A model generated the notes under the pieces. It made no database searches. It was not told where the DNA came from and worked only from the letters and a program-made list of their open reading frames with translations. 64,000 bases of DNA from Tragulus kanchil (taxonomy: Eukaryota > Chordata > Mammalia > Artiodactyla > Tragulidae): assembly GCA_022376925.1 (NCBI GenBank), contig JAIOJX010000006.1:55585658-55649657 (forward strand), read 5' to 3'. Of this stretch, positions 21,637 to 33,429 are shown in pieces (position 1 is the stretch's first letter; every line of letters begins with the position of its first letter). The translations under genes and the position numbers were made by a program.

Positions 21637-22715
21637 AACCACTCCATTCCTCTCTGAAGTAGAGAAACCAACTGAGCAGATAGGGAATTCATCCCCTTCA
21701 GAGACAAAGGGACCATGGATTTCAATTGTGATAGAGAATATTCTAAATCTTTTTGTGTCTCCCCCAGGTTGTTAACCCTGATTCTAATCCTTAGGACCAT
21801 TAAGGACAAGTTTGTGTGTGCATATATGCTCAGTCATGTCCAACTCTTTGCGACCCCCTCCCAGTCCATGGAATTTGCCTGTCAAAGGTACTGGAGTGGG
21901 TTGCTGTTCTCTTCTCCAGGGAAGAACAAGTTTCGTCCCACTTCAAATATGTGCTGATAAGAATCTTGCCTTTCTTGAATCTGCTCCTGAAAACGTAATA
22001 GTTCCTAATTTTTCCTCATGTTATACTGACCCTGCCTAAGTGGTTGCTCTTCTCATCGTCTTCCAGGTGATTACCTGTCTTTAAGATGGAGATGCCCATA
22101 GAAGAACTCAGGTTTTGGGAGCGTTTTGGCTGGTCTATAACTACCCCCTCCCTTTCCTAGATTATTCATCTATTGATGCAGCCTAAAGCAAATTAGTTTC
22201 TGGTTGCTAGATCACATTTTGATTCAAAACAAGATTAAGCCATAAGACCTTTTACTTTCACATGTGTTAGGTTGCGTCTGCTTCAGAGGTTGCACCTCTG
22301 ACTTTCTAGGCACTCAAGTAATTGATCTTTATAAACTCACATAATTGAACTTTAGATATCTCACCTACCTGTCAAGATTTTTGTGGATCTTAATTCTGGA
22401 GTCTAATGAACTTATGCCTACTGCGACATGCTCAAATTCTGTGTCATCTTCTAAGTTATTGATAAATTTATAGAACTGGATAATACTCAGGTTGTTTAAT
22501 CCTTAATCAGCACTCTTTAGGTGTGGTTGTCCTACCAGGTATGAATTCACCTTATTTTACTGTCATCTAGCCTAAATTTACCCAGATCATCTACAGAGAG
22601 ATCAGGAGAGGGTTTATCAGATGCTGTGCTGAAAGTTCACGTTTACTGTGCCTACTGGAGTCCTCTGATATGTGAGCCAAATACCCCAAATCAAGAAAGG
22701 AAGTGATACTAGTTT
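21637..22715. other. Unique intronic sequence
   Basis: Besides the SINE at 21814-21925 I see no gene, exon or recognised repeat. Confidence 0.5.
21814..21925 (-). mobile_element. Bov-tA SINE, 5'-truncated, 8-bp target duplication
   Basis: Antisense Bov-tA tail and body (gctcagtcatgtccaactctttgcg, tactggagtgggttgc, ttctccagg) without the tRNA-like head. Flanked by ACAAGTTT at 21806-21813 and 21926-21933. Confidence 0.88.
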
Positions 22716-23246
22716 AGTATCACCTGTTTTTTTTTTTTTTTTTCATTTTGTACAGAGTTCTGTTTACTGCCACACATCAACTTGAATCCTCCTTAAGTGT
22801 ACATATGTCACCCCCCTGAACCTCTCCCCCCATCTCCCTCCCCACCTCACCCCTCCAGGTCACCACAGAGCCCCTGTTTGAAATCTCCTAGTTCCACAGC
22901 ATATTCCTCCCCCTCACCCCAATTCCCTTAAGACTGTCCTCCATGTCCGCCTCTCCATTGCTGCGCTGCATAGCCATTTATCGGCACCGTCTTTCTAGAT
23001 TCCATATATATATATATGTGTGTCAGTATACAGTATTTATCTTTCTCTCTCTGACATACTTCAGTCTGTATAATAGGTTCTAGATTCATCGACCTCATTA
23101 GCACTGACTCAAATGCATTTCTTTTTATGGTTGAGTAATATTCCATTGTATATATGTACCACAGTTTCTTTCTTCATTCATCTGTCAATGGACATCTAAG
23201 TTGCTTCCATGTTCTAGCTATTGTAAACAGAGTATCACCTGTTTTT
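22716..23246 (-). mobile_element. L1 3' end with perfect 16-bp target duplication
   Basis: A 5'-truncated L1 insertion of about 500 bases: T run at 22727-22743, tacagagttctgtttactgcc, cttctttcttcattcatctgtc, ending tctagctattgtaaacag. Bounded by AGTATCACCTGTTTTT at 22716-22731 and 23231-23246. Its family differs from the 3' ends of the two long L1s. The right 155 bases recur at 24204-24358. Confidence 0.93.
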
Positions 23247-25313
23247 AATGAATCCAAGAAGACACAAGGATATTTTTAGGGCCTTCAGAACAATACCTTT
23301 AGAATAATTAATCCTGGTACCATTTCTGAGATGAACACCAAGCTTACTTTGCCATGAAAAGGATACAGACCTCTACTCTTGGGTCTGTGGTCTTCCTCTC
23401 TGCCTGATAGGACTCTAACCAGAGCCTGTGGTAAGGTGTTGTCTGTCATCCAAGGTGGTCAGTTCCTATGGGGCATGGGCCAGTCACCAATCTTTCCCTT
23501 AACCACATAGTGCTAAGAACAGCTGAGTGCCAAGTAAGCCCTCAGTGCTCAAATTCTGTGTTGTTTGCTGAGTTTGTCAAGAAGAGCATGTCTGCCGAGG
23601 GCACCACTTCTTCCCTGACTGAGATGGGTACTGTTTTGAAGTATGAAATGCTCAAAACTCAGCAGGATAAAATCACCTGTCCTGCCATTCAGGACCAGCC
23701 AAATCCACTTCTGTTTTACAGGAAGGCAAAGAAGTTTTTCAGACTGAGCTATCATCATCGTTATTATTAAATTCTTCCTTTAAGGGTTTATTTTGCTTTG
23801 TTTGTTAGCAGCACCACATGGCATGGGGTATCATAGTTTCTTGGCCAGGGATTGAACCTGGGCTCCTGGCAGTGGGAACATGGAGTCCTAACCACAGCGC
23901 TACCAAGGAATTCCCTCTTCTCTGTGTTATTATTATCAATCCTGTCTTCCACTGTTGCTCTAGGATACTGCTGTTGGCTTCCTGTACAGTGGGGCTGTGT
24001 GGGAGCTCACCAGCCAGCCCCTAGATCATACTCTTCAAAGCTCTGAGGGGAAGCTCCAGCCATGTGGGGAGGTCAGGAATCACACCACCCCTAAACTGGT
24101 TGAACCCATCCTCTGAGTCTTCACCAGTGCTCCAGTCTAGACTGGGAATCCCAGACTCAGTCATGTTGCAGGGTAAGCATGAGGCTATGTAAGTAGGCCA
24201 TCTACCTCATTAGCACTGACTCATATGCATTTCTTTTTATGGTTGAGTAATATTCCATTGTATATATGTACCACAGTTTCTTTCTTCATTCATCTGTCAA
24301 TGGACATCTAAGTTGCTTCCATGTTCTAGCTATTGTAAACAGAGTATCACCTGTTTTTAATGAATCCAAGAAGACACAAGGATATTTTTAGGGCCTTCAG
24401 AACAATACCTTTAGAATAATTAATCCTGGTACCATTTCTGAGATGAACACCAAGCTTACTTTGCCATGAAAAGGATACAGACCTCTACTCTTGGGTCTGT
24501 GGTCTTCCTCTCTGCCTGATAGGACTCTAACCAGAGCCTGTGGTAAGGTGTTGTCTGTCATCCAAGGTGGTCAGTTCCTATGGGGCATGGGCCAGTCACC
24601 AATCTTTCCCTTAACCACATAGTGCTAAGAACAGCTGAGTGCCAAGTAAGCCCTCAGTGCTCAAATTCTGTGTTGTTTGCTGAGTTTGTCAAGAAGAGCA
24701 TGTCTGCCGAGGGCACCACTTCTTCCCTGACTGAGATGGGTACTGTTTTGAAGTATGAAATGCTCAAAACTCAGCAGGATAAAATCACCTGTCCTGCCAT
24801 TCAGGACCAGCCAAATCCACTTCTGTTTTACAGGAAGGCAAAGAAGTTTTTCAGACTGAGCTATCATCATCGTTATTATTAAATTCTTCCTTTAAGGGTT
24901 TATTTTGCTTTGTTTGTTAGCAGCACCACATGGCATGGGGTATCATAGTTTCTTGGCCAGGGATTGAACCTGGGCTCCTGGCAGTGGGAACATGGAGTCC
25001 TAACCACAGCGCTACCAAGGAATTCCCTCTTCTCTGTGTTATTATTATCAATCCTGTCTTCCACTGTTGCTCTAGGATACTGCTGTTGGCTTCCTGTACA
25101 GTGGGGCTGTGTGGGAGCTCACCAGCCAGCCCCTAGATCATACTCTTCAAAGCTCTGAGGGGAAGCTCCAGCCATGTGGGGAGGTCAGGAATCACACCAC
25201 CCCTAAACTGGTTGAACCCATCCTCTGAGTCTTCACCAGTGCTCCAGTCTAGACTGGGAATCCCAGACTCAGTCATGTTGCAGGGTAAGCATGAGGCTAT
25301 GTAAGTAGGCCAT
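23092..25313. repeat. Tandem duplication 7 (2 x about 1112 bp), probable assembly artefact
   Basis: 23092-24203 recurs as 24204-25315. One substitution noticed close to the left edge (actcaaatgc/actcatatgc). Contents are an L1 tail, unique sequence and a CHR SINE. The 100-residue + frame at 23468-23770 appears twice (24580-24882) only for this reason; I do not recognise it and there is no codon or splice evidence for a gene. Confidence 0.95.
23785..23915 (-). mobile_element. CHR-type SINE
   Basis: Antisense: gcagcaccacatggcatggg, ttggccagggattgaacctggg, head end gctaccaaggaattccc. Second copy at 24897-25027 through duplication 7. Confidence 0.78.
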
Positions 25314-25315
25314 GG

Positions 25316-26162
25316 AGGCTTCCTTCCAGCTTGAGCTGACATGATATGAGCATATCATGGCAGCCATGCTGACTCACAGACTCAGTTCTCCTTCCCTTTC
25401 ATGATTCTACAGCAGTTACTTGAGAGGGTGTTAGTATTTTGGAATAGGACGGAAGGATAGAGAAGGAGAAAATTAGACAGACTCAAGACTCACGACTTAC
25501 AGATGTGGGAGGGTGAGAGAAGAGGAGGAATACAAAATCTAATGACAACCAGATTTGGGGGAGCTTCTGGGAGGAGGTGTTTACCAAACAGAGATGGAGA
25601 AGATGGGTAGGATGGCTGGGGGCAAGAGAGGGAAATCAGTTCCATTTTGAAGTATTAAGGTTGAGTTGCCTACTAGACAATTAACTAAACATCTAGGAAG
25701 ACACTTGGATGTATGAGTTTCTCATACAGGAAGAGACGGGGATTGAGACATAAATGTTGGAGTCATCCATGCGCATAAGTAGCATTGTAAACCAGGGAAC
25801 CAGATACAGTCAGGTAAAACACTGATGTGAATGTTTTTGGTCATCTCTAAAGTGATGTAATATATACATGATGTTATTCTCCTGTGCATTCCTGAGCATA
25901 TCATTAATCAGAGTACTGCTTTCTAACATAGGACCAGTCCTATGGAATTAAATTTAGAAGCATTTGATGGAGTGACTCAGAAAAGGAAAAGGAGTAGGCT
26001 GATGGCAGGCCTTCTCTAGTGCCCTGTGAGGGCTGCTGGCTTCTCTCATGCCCAAGCACCAGCTCAGAGCGTCATCTTCCAGGAACACTTCCAGTGCAAT
26101 TAATCATGTTAATATCTATAAATAAAGTGCAATCAACAGTTACTTTAACAGTGCATGCTAAT
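25316..26162. other. Unique intronic sequence
   Basis: No gene, exon or repeat family recognised in about 850 bases; purine-rich 25440-25640. Confidence 0.5.
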
Positions 26163-28312
26163 TATTGCTAGGATCTGTCACCAAAAAAGGGTGTTTTTGC
26201 CAATTTTGTCTCTTCTGGAGCAAGTGTCAGGGATACGGTTGGAGTTTCTGAGAAAACTGAATGACCAAATCATTATGCTTTTCTGTTACAGGTGGGCCAG
26301 GTTAGGGCCATCAGGGTGATTGCTACAGTGAGAATCACTAAGACTTGAGAGAAATGTTGCAACTGGGACTTCCTCTCTACTTGGTACATAATTATTTCTT
26401 CCTGCTTTATCTCTGCAAGTGTTTTTGTTTTTGTAAGTGACTCTGTAAGAACAGGATTTTTCAGTGAGTCAGTAGTGCTGGGCCATATCAGGGTGGGTGG
26501 TGACCAGATGTCCCTTAGCTTGGTGACTTCCAGGAAATCTGACCCAAAGTTTCAAGGAAGCTAGGCGATGGGGGTTGCAGCGGATATCCAGGAATTCTTG
26601 CACCGCCTTTTCAAGAAATATTGACTAAGCTACTCCTGCGTGTCAACCACTAGGAGAGATAGAGAAACTGGACTTATCCTAGAAGAGTACAGAGGCCAGT
26701 GAGAATGAGAAACATACAATCAAATGTAGGAATATTAGCCATCCCATATTTACTGAGATGCAGGTTTTAATGTTTTTACTTAATGCCTCTTCTTGACTTT
26801 TTTCTTCTCTGCACTGTATTATACATGTGTGTGTTATATGTATATTTATATATGTGTGTTTATATATACATGTATGTGTCTGTGTATAATTTGTTTTGCT
26901 CGTTGTCAAGCTTAAATACAAGAAATATAAGACTCATGATGACAAATGACTTTTGCCTGTTTCATTCCCTGATGGATTCCTAGTACCCTGAAGAGTGGTG
27001 GTGGTGGTGGTTTAGTCACAAAATCATGTCTGGCTCTTGTGACCCCATGGAATAGAGCTTTGCCTGGCTCCTTTGTCCATGGGATCTCTCAGGCAAGATC
27101 ACTGGGGTGGGTTGCCATTTCCTTCTCCAGGGGATCTTCCTGATACAGGGACTGATCCACGTCCACAGATGGATTGTAGGTGGACTCTTTACCACTGAGC
27201 CACCAGGGAAGCCCACCCTGAAGAATGTCTGGCAAATAATTGCTAGGATCTGTCACCAAAAAAGGGTGTTTTTGCCAATTTTGTCTCTTCTGGAGCAAGT
27301 GTCAGGGATACGGTTGGAGTTTCTGAGAAAACTGAATGACCAAATCATTATGCTTTTCTGTTACAGGTGGGCCAGGTTAGGGCCATCAGGGTGATTGCTA
27401 CAGTGAGAATCACTAAGACTTGAGAGAAATGTTGCAACTGGGACTTCCTCTCTACTTGGTACATAATTATTTCTTCCTGCTTTATCTCTGCAAGTGTTTT
27501 TGTTTTTGTAAGTGACTCTGTAAGAACAGGATTTTTCAGTGAGTCAGTAGTGCTGGGCCATATCAGGGTGGGTGGTGACCAGATGTCCCTTAGCTTGGTG
27601 ACTTCCAGGAAATCTGACCCAAAGTTTCAAGGAAGCTAGGCGATGGGGGTTGCAGCGGATATCCAGGAATTCTTGCACCGCCTTTTCAAGAAATATTGAC
27701 TAAGCTACTCCTGCGTGTCAACCACTAGGAGAGATAGAGAAACTGGACTTATCCTAGAAGAGTACAGAGGCCAGTGAGAATGAGAAACATACAATCAAAT
27801 GTAGGAATATTAGCCATCCCATATTTACTGAGATGCAGGTTTTAATGTTTTTACTTAATGCCTCTTCTTGACTTTTTTCTTCTCTGCACTGTATTATACA
27901 TGTGTGTGTTATATGTATATTTATATATGTGTGTTTATATATACATGTATGTGTCTGTGTATAATTTGTTTTGCTCGTTGTCAAGCTTAAATACAAGAAA
28001 TATAAGACTCATGATGACAAATGACTTTTGCCTGTTTCATTCCCTGATGGATTCCTAGTACCCTGAAGAGTGGTGGTGGTGGTGGTTTAGTCACAAAATC
28101 ATGTCTGGCTCTTGTGACCCCATGGAATAGAGCTTTGCCTGGCTCCTTTGTCCATGGGATCTCTCAGGCAAGATCACTGGGGTGGGTTGCCATTTCCTTC
28201 TCCAGGGGATCTTCCTGATACAGGGACTGATCCACGTCCACAGATGGATTGTAGGTGGACTCTTTACCACTGAGCCACCAGGGAAGCCCACCCTGAAGAA
28301 TGCCTGGCAAAT
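26163..28312. repeat. Tandem duplication 8 (2 x 1075 bp), probable assembly artefact
   Basis: 26163-27237 recurs as 27238-28312. One substitution seen: aagaatgtctgg/aagaatgcctgg. Includes a TG/TA-rich stretch (26826-26890) and a Bov-tA SINE, both shown twice. Confidence 0.95.
26998..27214 (-). mobile_element. Bov-tA SINE with 13-bp target duplication
   Basis: Antisense Bov-tA, tail (ggtggtggtttagtcac) on the left and head end ccaccagggaagccc on the right. Flanked by ACCCTGAAGAGTG (26985-26997) and ACCCTGAAGAATG (27215-27227). It appears to sit in an old L2-like end whose aaatgtttgttgaatga motif is at 28327-28343. Second copy 28073-28289. Confidence 0.92.
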
Positions 28313-29110
28313 AATTGTATCCCATAAATGTTTGTTGAATGAAGAACAAATAAATGAGTTCTCTTGGTTTTATTTGGTGTGTCTGGGTGTGTATGTTCAT
28401 GTGCTTTTCACTAACTTCTCTCAAACTCAGTCAGATGTTTAAGTTTCTTAATAAGTGCATTGAGGTTTATTTTTTTCTGAGGAGACCAGCCTCTGAGAGC
28501 ACAGAGCAAGGAATGGGTGGAGAGGCAAATGAAGAGAATTGGTACATAAGACCAGTGTCCATACATGCCTGAGTCAGTTTCTGAGCTCTCTGTATACCTC
28601 CAAGGGCTTATTTGGCCTACACAAATGCTGCACTAGTTCAGGAGCATTCTAGTAAGTTTTCCTGTCCAGTAGAGTAAGATCTCCAAATTTGCTCTTCTTC
28701 AAGAGAATCTTGACTGCTTGGCATTTTGCATGCCCAGGTTAAATTTACAATCAATTTGTCAAATTGTAATCTGATTGGAATTATGTTTAGCCTATAGATC
28801 AGTTTGGAGAATATCTATATAATAATTGGGTTCTTCCTATCTCTGAACATAGTGTATGTCTTCATTTATTTAGACCTTCCTTACCTTTACTGAATAACAT
28901 ATCTGTAAACAACAAAACTCTGTAAAAGTAAAAAGTAAAATAAAGAAAAAGAAATAACAGACATTTTTAGGTAAATTTATTCCAGGGTTTTGATGTTTTC
29001 TGAGGCTGTTATACACAAAGGTTTATTTTTTTTTTAACCTTTTCTTCGGGTATATAAAATTAAAATCTGTTTTGTTTACTTATCTCATAGCCATCAATCC
29101 CCCGTCATTA
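28313..29110. other. Unique intronic sequence
   Basis: AT-rich, with an A-rich patch at 28921-28960 and T run at 29027-29036. No gene or family recognised apart from a short L2-like end at 28320-28350. Confidence 0.5.
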
Positions 29111-29111
29111 A

Positions 29112-29648
29112 ACATGCTTTGTTGTTGTTGTTCAGTCACTGAGTCCTGTCCAACTCTTTCAGACCCCATGGATTGCAACACACCATGCTTCCCTGTTCTT
29201 CGCTATCTCCCTAAGTTTACTCAAAGTCATGTCCATTAAGTCATTGATACCATCAAACTATCTCATCTTCTGTCTCCCCTCCTTCTCCTCCTGCCCTTAG
29301 TTTTTCCCATCATCAGGGTCTTTTCCAATGAGTTGGCTGTTCATATCAGATGGCCAAAGTATTGGAGCCTCCGCTTCAGCACAAATCCTTCCAGTGAATA
29401 CGCAAGGTTGATTTCCTTTAGGATTGACTGGTTTGACCTCCTTTCAGTCCAAGGGACTCTCCAGCACCACAGTTGGAAAGCACTGATTCTTCAGTGCTCA
29501 GCTTTCTTTATGATCCATTTCTTACATCCATACATGACTACTGGAAAAACCATAGCTTAGACTACAACAGACCTTTGTAAGCAAAGTGATGTCTCTGCTT
29601 TTGAATATGCTGTCTAGGTTTGTCATAGCTTTTCTTCCAAGGAGCAAG
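29112..29648 (-). mobile_element. BovB LINE, 3' part, interrupted by L1 number 2
   Basis: Antisense BovB 3' end: ttgttcagtcactgagtcc, ggccaaagtattggagcc, atacatgactactggaaaaacc, tttgaatatgctgtctagg, ending cttccaaggagcaagca where the T-rich end of L1 number 2 begins. BovB sequence returns on the far side of the L1 at 40548. Confidence 0.92.
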
Positions 29649-29970
29649 CATTTTTTCTTTTTTAAAAACCTTTATTTTGCTTTTAACTTTTACAGAGTTT
29701 TGTTGTTTACAGATATGTATGTTCCCAGATCAGTCATATGTATATCCCCCCCTTCCCACCCCTCCCAGCCATCACACAGCAACGCTGAAGGATCCCCCTT
29801 TTCTCACAGAGCAATGACTAGAGCTATTTTCTTCACTTATGATACTACAGGCCTTCATGCTACTTCCTTTACACCTCTCACCTTCTGTTCCTTCCCCACA
29901 ATGTCCATATGTCCACTGTCCATGTCTGTCTTTCCGTCGCTTCACTGCATGTGCCATCATCACCATCCTA

Positions 29971-31017
29971 CTAGATTCCATATATATGTGCTAATATACT
30001 GTATTTGTTCTTCTCTTTCTGACTGATTTCACTTTTGATAATATGTTCTAGATCCAGCCACCTCATTAGGGCTGATTCTTCTGCATTTCTCTTTACAGCT
30101 GTGTCGTATTCCATTGTATATATGTACCAGAGCTTTTGGATCCATTCGTTTGTCGATGGGCATCTAGGTTCCTTCCATGTTCTAGCTATTGTATAGAGAG
30201 CTGCAATGAACATTGGGGTACAGGTGTTTCTTTCAGTTTTGATTTCATCAGGGTATAAGCCTAAGAGTGGGATTGCTGGGTCATATGGTGCTTCTATTTT
30301 TAGTTTTTAAAGAAATCTCCATACTGTCTTCCACAGAGGCTGTGTCAATTGACATTCCCACCAGCAATGCAGGAGTGTTTCCTTTTCCCCACAGCCTCTC
30401 CAGCATTTATTGTCTGTCGATTTGTGGATGACGGCCATTCTGACGGGTGTGAGGTGATATGTCATTGTAGTTTTGATTTGCATTTCTCTAATTATTAGTG
30501 AAGTTGAGCATTGTTTCATGTGCTTTTGGGCCATCTGTATGTCTTCTTTGCAGAGGTGTCTGTTTAGGTACTTTTCCGATTTTTTGATTGGGTTGTTCAT
30601 TTTTCCAGTGCTGAGTTGTCTGAGTTGCTTGTAGATTTTGGAGATTAATTCTTTGCCTGTTGTATCATTTGCTGTAATTTTCTCCCATTCTGTGGGCTGT
30701 CTGTTCAGCTTTTTTGTAATTTCTTTTGCTGTACAAAAGCTTTTAAGTTTCATTAGGTCCCACATGTTTATTTGTCTTTTGAGTTCCGCTATTCTGGTAG
30801 GTGGGTCAGAGAAGATCTTGCTTTGATTGATGTCCTTGAGTGTTTTGCCTATATTCTCCTCTAAGAGTTTGATGGTTTCTGGTCTTACATTTAGGTCTTT
30901 AATCCATTTTGAGTTGATCTTTGTGCATGGTGTCAGGTATGTTCCAACTTCATTTTTTTGCATGTAGCTGTCCAATTTTCCCAGCACCACTTGTTGAAGA
31001 GGCTGTCTTTGTCCCAT
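29971..31017 (-). pseudogene. L1 number 2 ORF2, C-terminal part
   Basis: Two frames, 30307-31017 and 29971-30213, cover the end of ORF2 ([32 protein letters not shown]; then [20 protein letters not shown] ... ILAHIYGI). They are separated by a one-base difference in a T/A run at 30300-30310 (tttttaaag here, ttttttaag in L1 number 1), a frameshift. Confidence 0.88.
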
Positions 31018-32084
31018 TTTATATGTTCACCTCCTTTGTCAAAAATAAGGTACCCATAGGTGTGTGGATTTATCTCTGGGTTCTCGATCTTGTTCCATTG
31101 GTCTATAGTTGTGTTTTTCTGCCAGTACCATACTGTCTTGAGGACGGTTGCTTTGTAGTAGAGTCTGAAGTTAGGGAGGCTGATCCCTCCAACTCCATTC
31201 TTCTTCCTCAGGATTGCTTTGGCTATTCGAGGTCTTTTGCGTTTCCATATGAACTGTGTTATTTTTTGGTCTAGTTCTGTGAAGAATGTCATTAGAAGTT
31301 TGATAGGGATCGCATTGAATCTATAGATGACATTTGGTAGTATGGTCATTTTCACAATATTGATTCTTCCAACCCAGGAACATGGAATATTTCTCCATCT
31401 GTTTAAGTCTTCTTTAATGTCCCTCATGAGTGTCTTGTAATTTTCTGTGTACAATTCTTTTGTTTCTTTGGGTAGGTTTATTCCTAGATATTTGATTCGT
31501 TTGGTTGCAATGGTGAAGGAGATTGCCTCTTTGATTTCATTTTCTGATTTTTCATTGTTTGTGTATAGGAATGCCAGTGATTTCTGTATATTGATTTTGT
31601 ATCCTGCGACTTTGCTGAATTCGCTGATTAACTCTAGTAGTTTTGTAATAGTGTCTTTGGGGTTTTCTATGTATAATATCATGTCATCTGCAAATAGAGA
31701 GAGTTTGACTTCTTCCTTTCCAATCTGGATTCCTTTGATTTCTTTCTCTTCTCTTATTGCTGTCGCTAGAACTTCCAGGACTATGTTGAAAAAGAGTGGT
31801 GAAAGTGGACACCCTTGTCTTGTTCCTGATCTTAGAGGAAATGCTTTGAGTTTTTCACCATTGAGGATAATGTTCGCTGTGGGCTTCTCATATATGGTTT
31901 TCACTATGTTGAGATAAGTTCCTTCTATGCCCATTTTCTGAAGAGTTTTTATCATAAATGGATGCTGTACTTTGTCGAAGGCTTTTTCTGCATCTATTGA
32001 TATGATCATGTGATTTTTGTCTCTCCGTTTGTTGATATGGTGTATCACATTGATTGATTTGCAGATGTTGAAGAATCCTTGCAT
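30933..32084 (-). pseudogene. L1 number 2 ORF2, reverse transcriptase and thumb
   Basis: 383 residues open, from [10 protein letters not shown] through [38 protein letters not shown] and [14 protein letters not shown] to the thumb ([15 protein letters not shown]). Immediately upstream, in every copy, an in-frame TAA (gaattcagTAAcacatc; + strand 32132-32134) replaces the CAA present in L1 number 1, so the ORF2 protein would stop before the catalytic core. Partial second copy 32133-33233. Confidence 0.9.
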
Positions 32085-33429
32085 GCCTGGGATGAACCCA
32101 ACTTGATCGTGATGAATGAGCTTTTTGATGTGTTACTGAATTCTGTTTGCTAGGATTTTGTTAAGGATTTTGGCATCTAGATTCATCAATGAAATTGGCC
32201 TATAATTTTCTTTTTTTGTGTTGTCTTTGCCTGGCTTTGGTATCAGGGTGATGGTGGCCTCGTAGAATGTGTTTGGAAGTACTGTCTTGAGGACTGTTGC
32301 TTTGTAGTAGAGTCTGAAGTTAGGGAGGCTGATCCCTCCAACTCCATTCTTCTTCCTCAGGATTGCTTTGGCTATTCGAGGTCTTTTGCGTTTCCATATG
32401 AACTGTGTTATTTTTTGGTCTAGTTCTGTGAAGAATGTCATTAGAAGTTTGATAGGGATCGCATTGAATCTATAGATGACATTTGGTAGTATGGTCATTT
32501 TCACAATATTGATTCTTCCAACCCAGGAACATGGAATATTTCTCCATCTGTTTAAGTCTTCTTTAATGTCCCTCATGAGTGTCTTGTAATTTTCTGTGTA
32601 CAATTCTTTTGTTTCTTTGGGTAGGTTTATTCCTAGATATTTGATTCGTTTGGTTGCAATGGTGAAGGAGATTGCCTCTTTGATTTCATTTTCTGATTTT
32701 TCATTGTTTGTGTATAGGAATGCCAGTGATTTCTGTATATTGATTTTGTATCCTGCGACTTTGCTGAATTCGCTGATTAACTCTAGTAGTTTTGTAATAG
32801 TGTCTTTGGGGTTTTCTATGTATAATATCATGTCATCTGCAAATAGAGAGAGTTTGACTTCTTCCTTTCCAATCTGGATTCCTTTGATTTCTTTCTCTTC
32901 TCTTATTGCTGTCGCTAGAACTTCCAGGACTATGTTGAAAAAGAGTGGTGAAAGTGGACACCCTTGTCTTGTTCCTGATCTTAGAGGAAATGCTTTGAGT
33001 TTTTCACCATTGAGGATAATGTTCGCTGTGGGCTTCTCATATATGGTTTTCACTATGTTGAGATAAGTTCCTTCTATGCCCATTTTCTGAAGAGTTTTTA
33101 TCATAAATGGATGCTGTACTTTGTCGAAGGCTTTTTCTGCATCTATTGATATGATCATGTGATTTTTGTCTCTCCGTTTGTTGATATGGTGTATCACATT
33201 GATTGATTTGCAGATGTTGAAGAATCCTTGCATGCCTGGGATGAACCCAACTTGATCGTGATGAATGAGCTTTTTGATGTGTTACTGAATTCTGTTTGCT
33301 AGGATTTTGTTAAGGATTTTGGCATCTAGATTCATCAATGAAATTGGCCTATAATTTTCTTTTTTTGTGTTGTCTTTGCCTGGCTTTGGTATCAGGGTGA
33401 TGGTGGCCTCGTAGAATGTGTTTGGAAGT
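31132..33429. repeat. Tandem duplication 9 (2 x 1149 bp), probable assembly artefact
   Basis: 31132-32280 recurs as 32281-33429 within L1 number 2 ORF2. One substitution seen: gaggacggttg/gaggactgttg. The join (tttggaagt|actgtcttg) fuses two distant parts of ORF2. Confidence 0.95.

Noticed and set aside
23468..23770. 100-residue plus-strand frame present twice, possible small gene
   Set aside because: No recognised domain, no splice signals, and the second copy (24580) comes from duplication 7.
32133..33233. A 366-residue frame with RT core fused to RT fingers in the wrong order
   Set aside because: It crosses the join of duplication 9; the permuted order is explained by the duplication.
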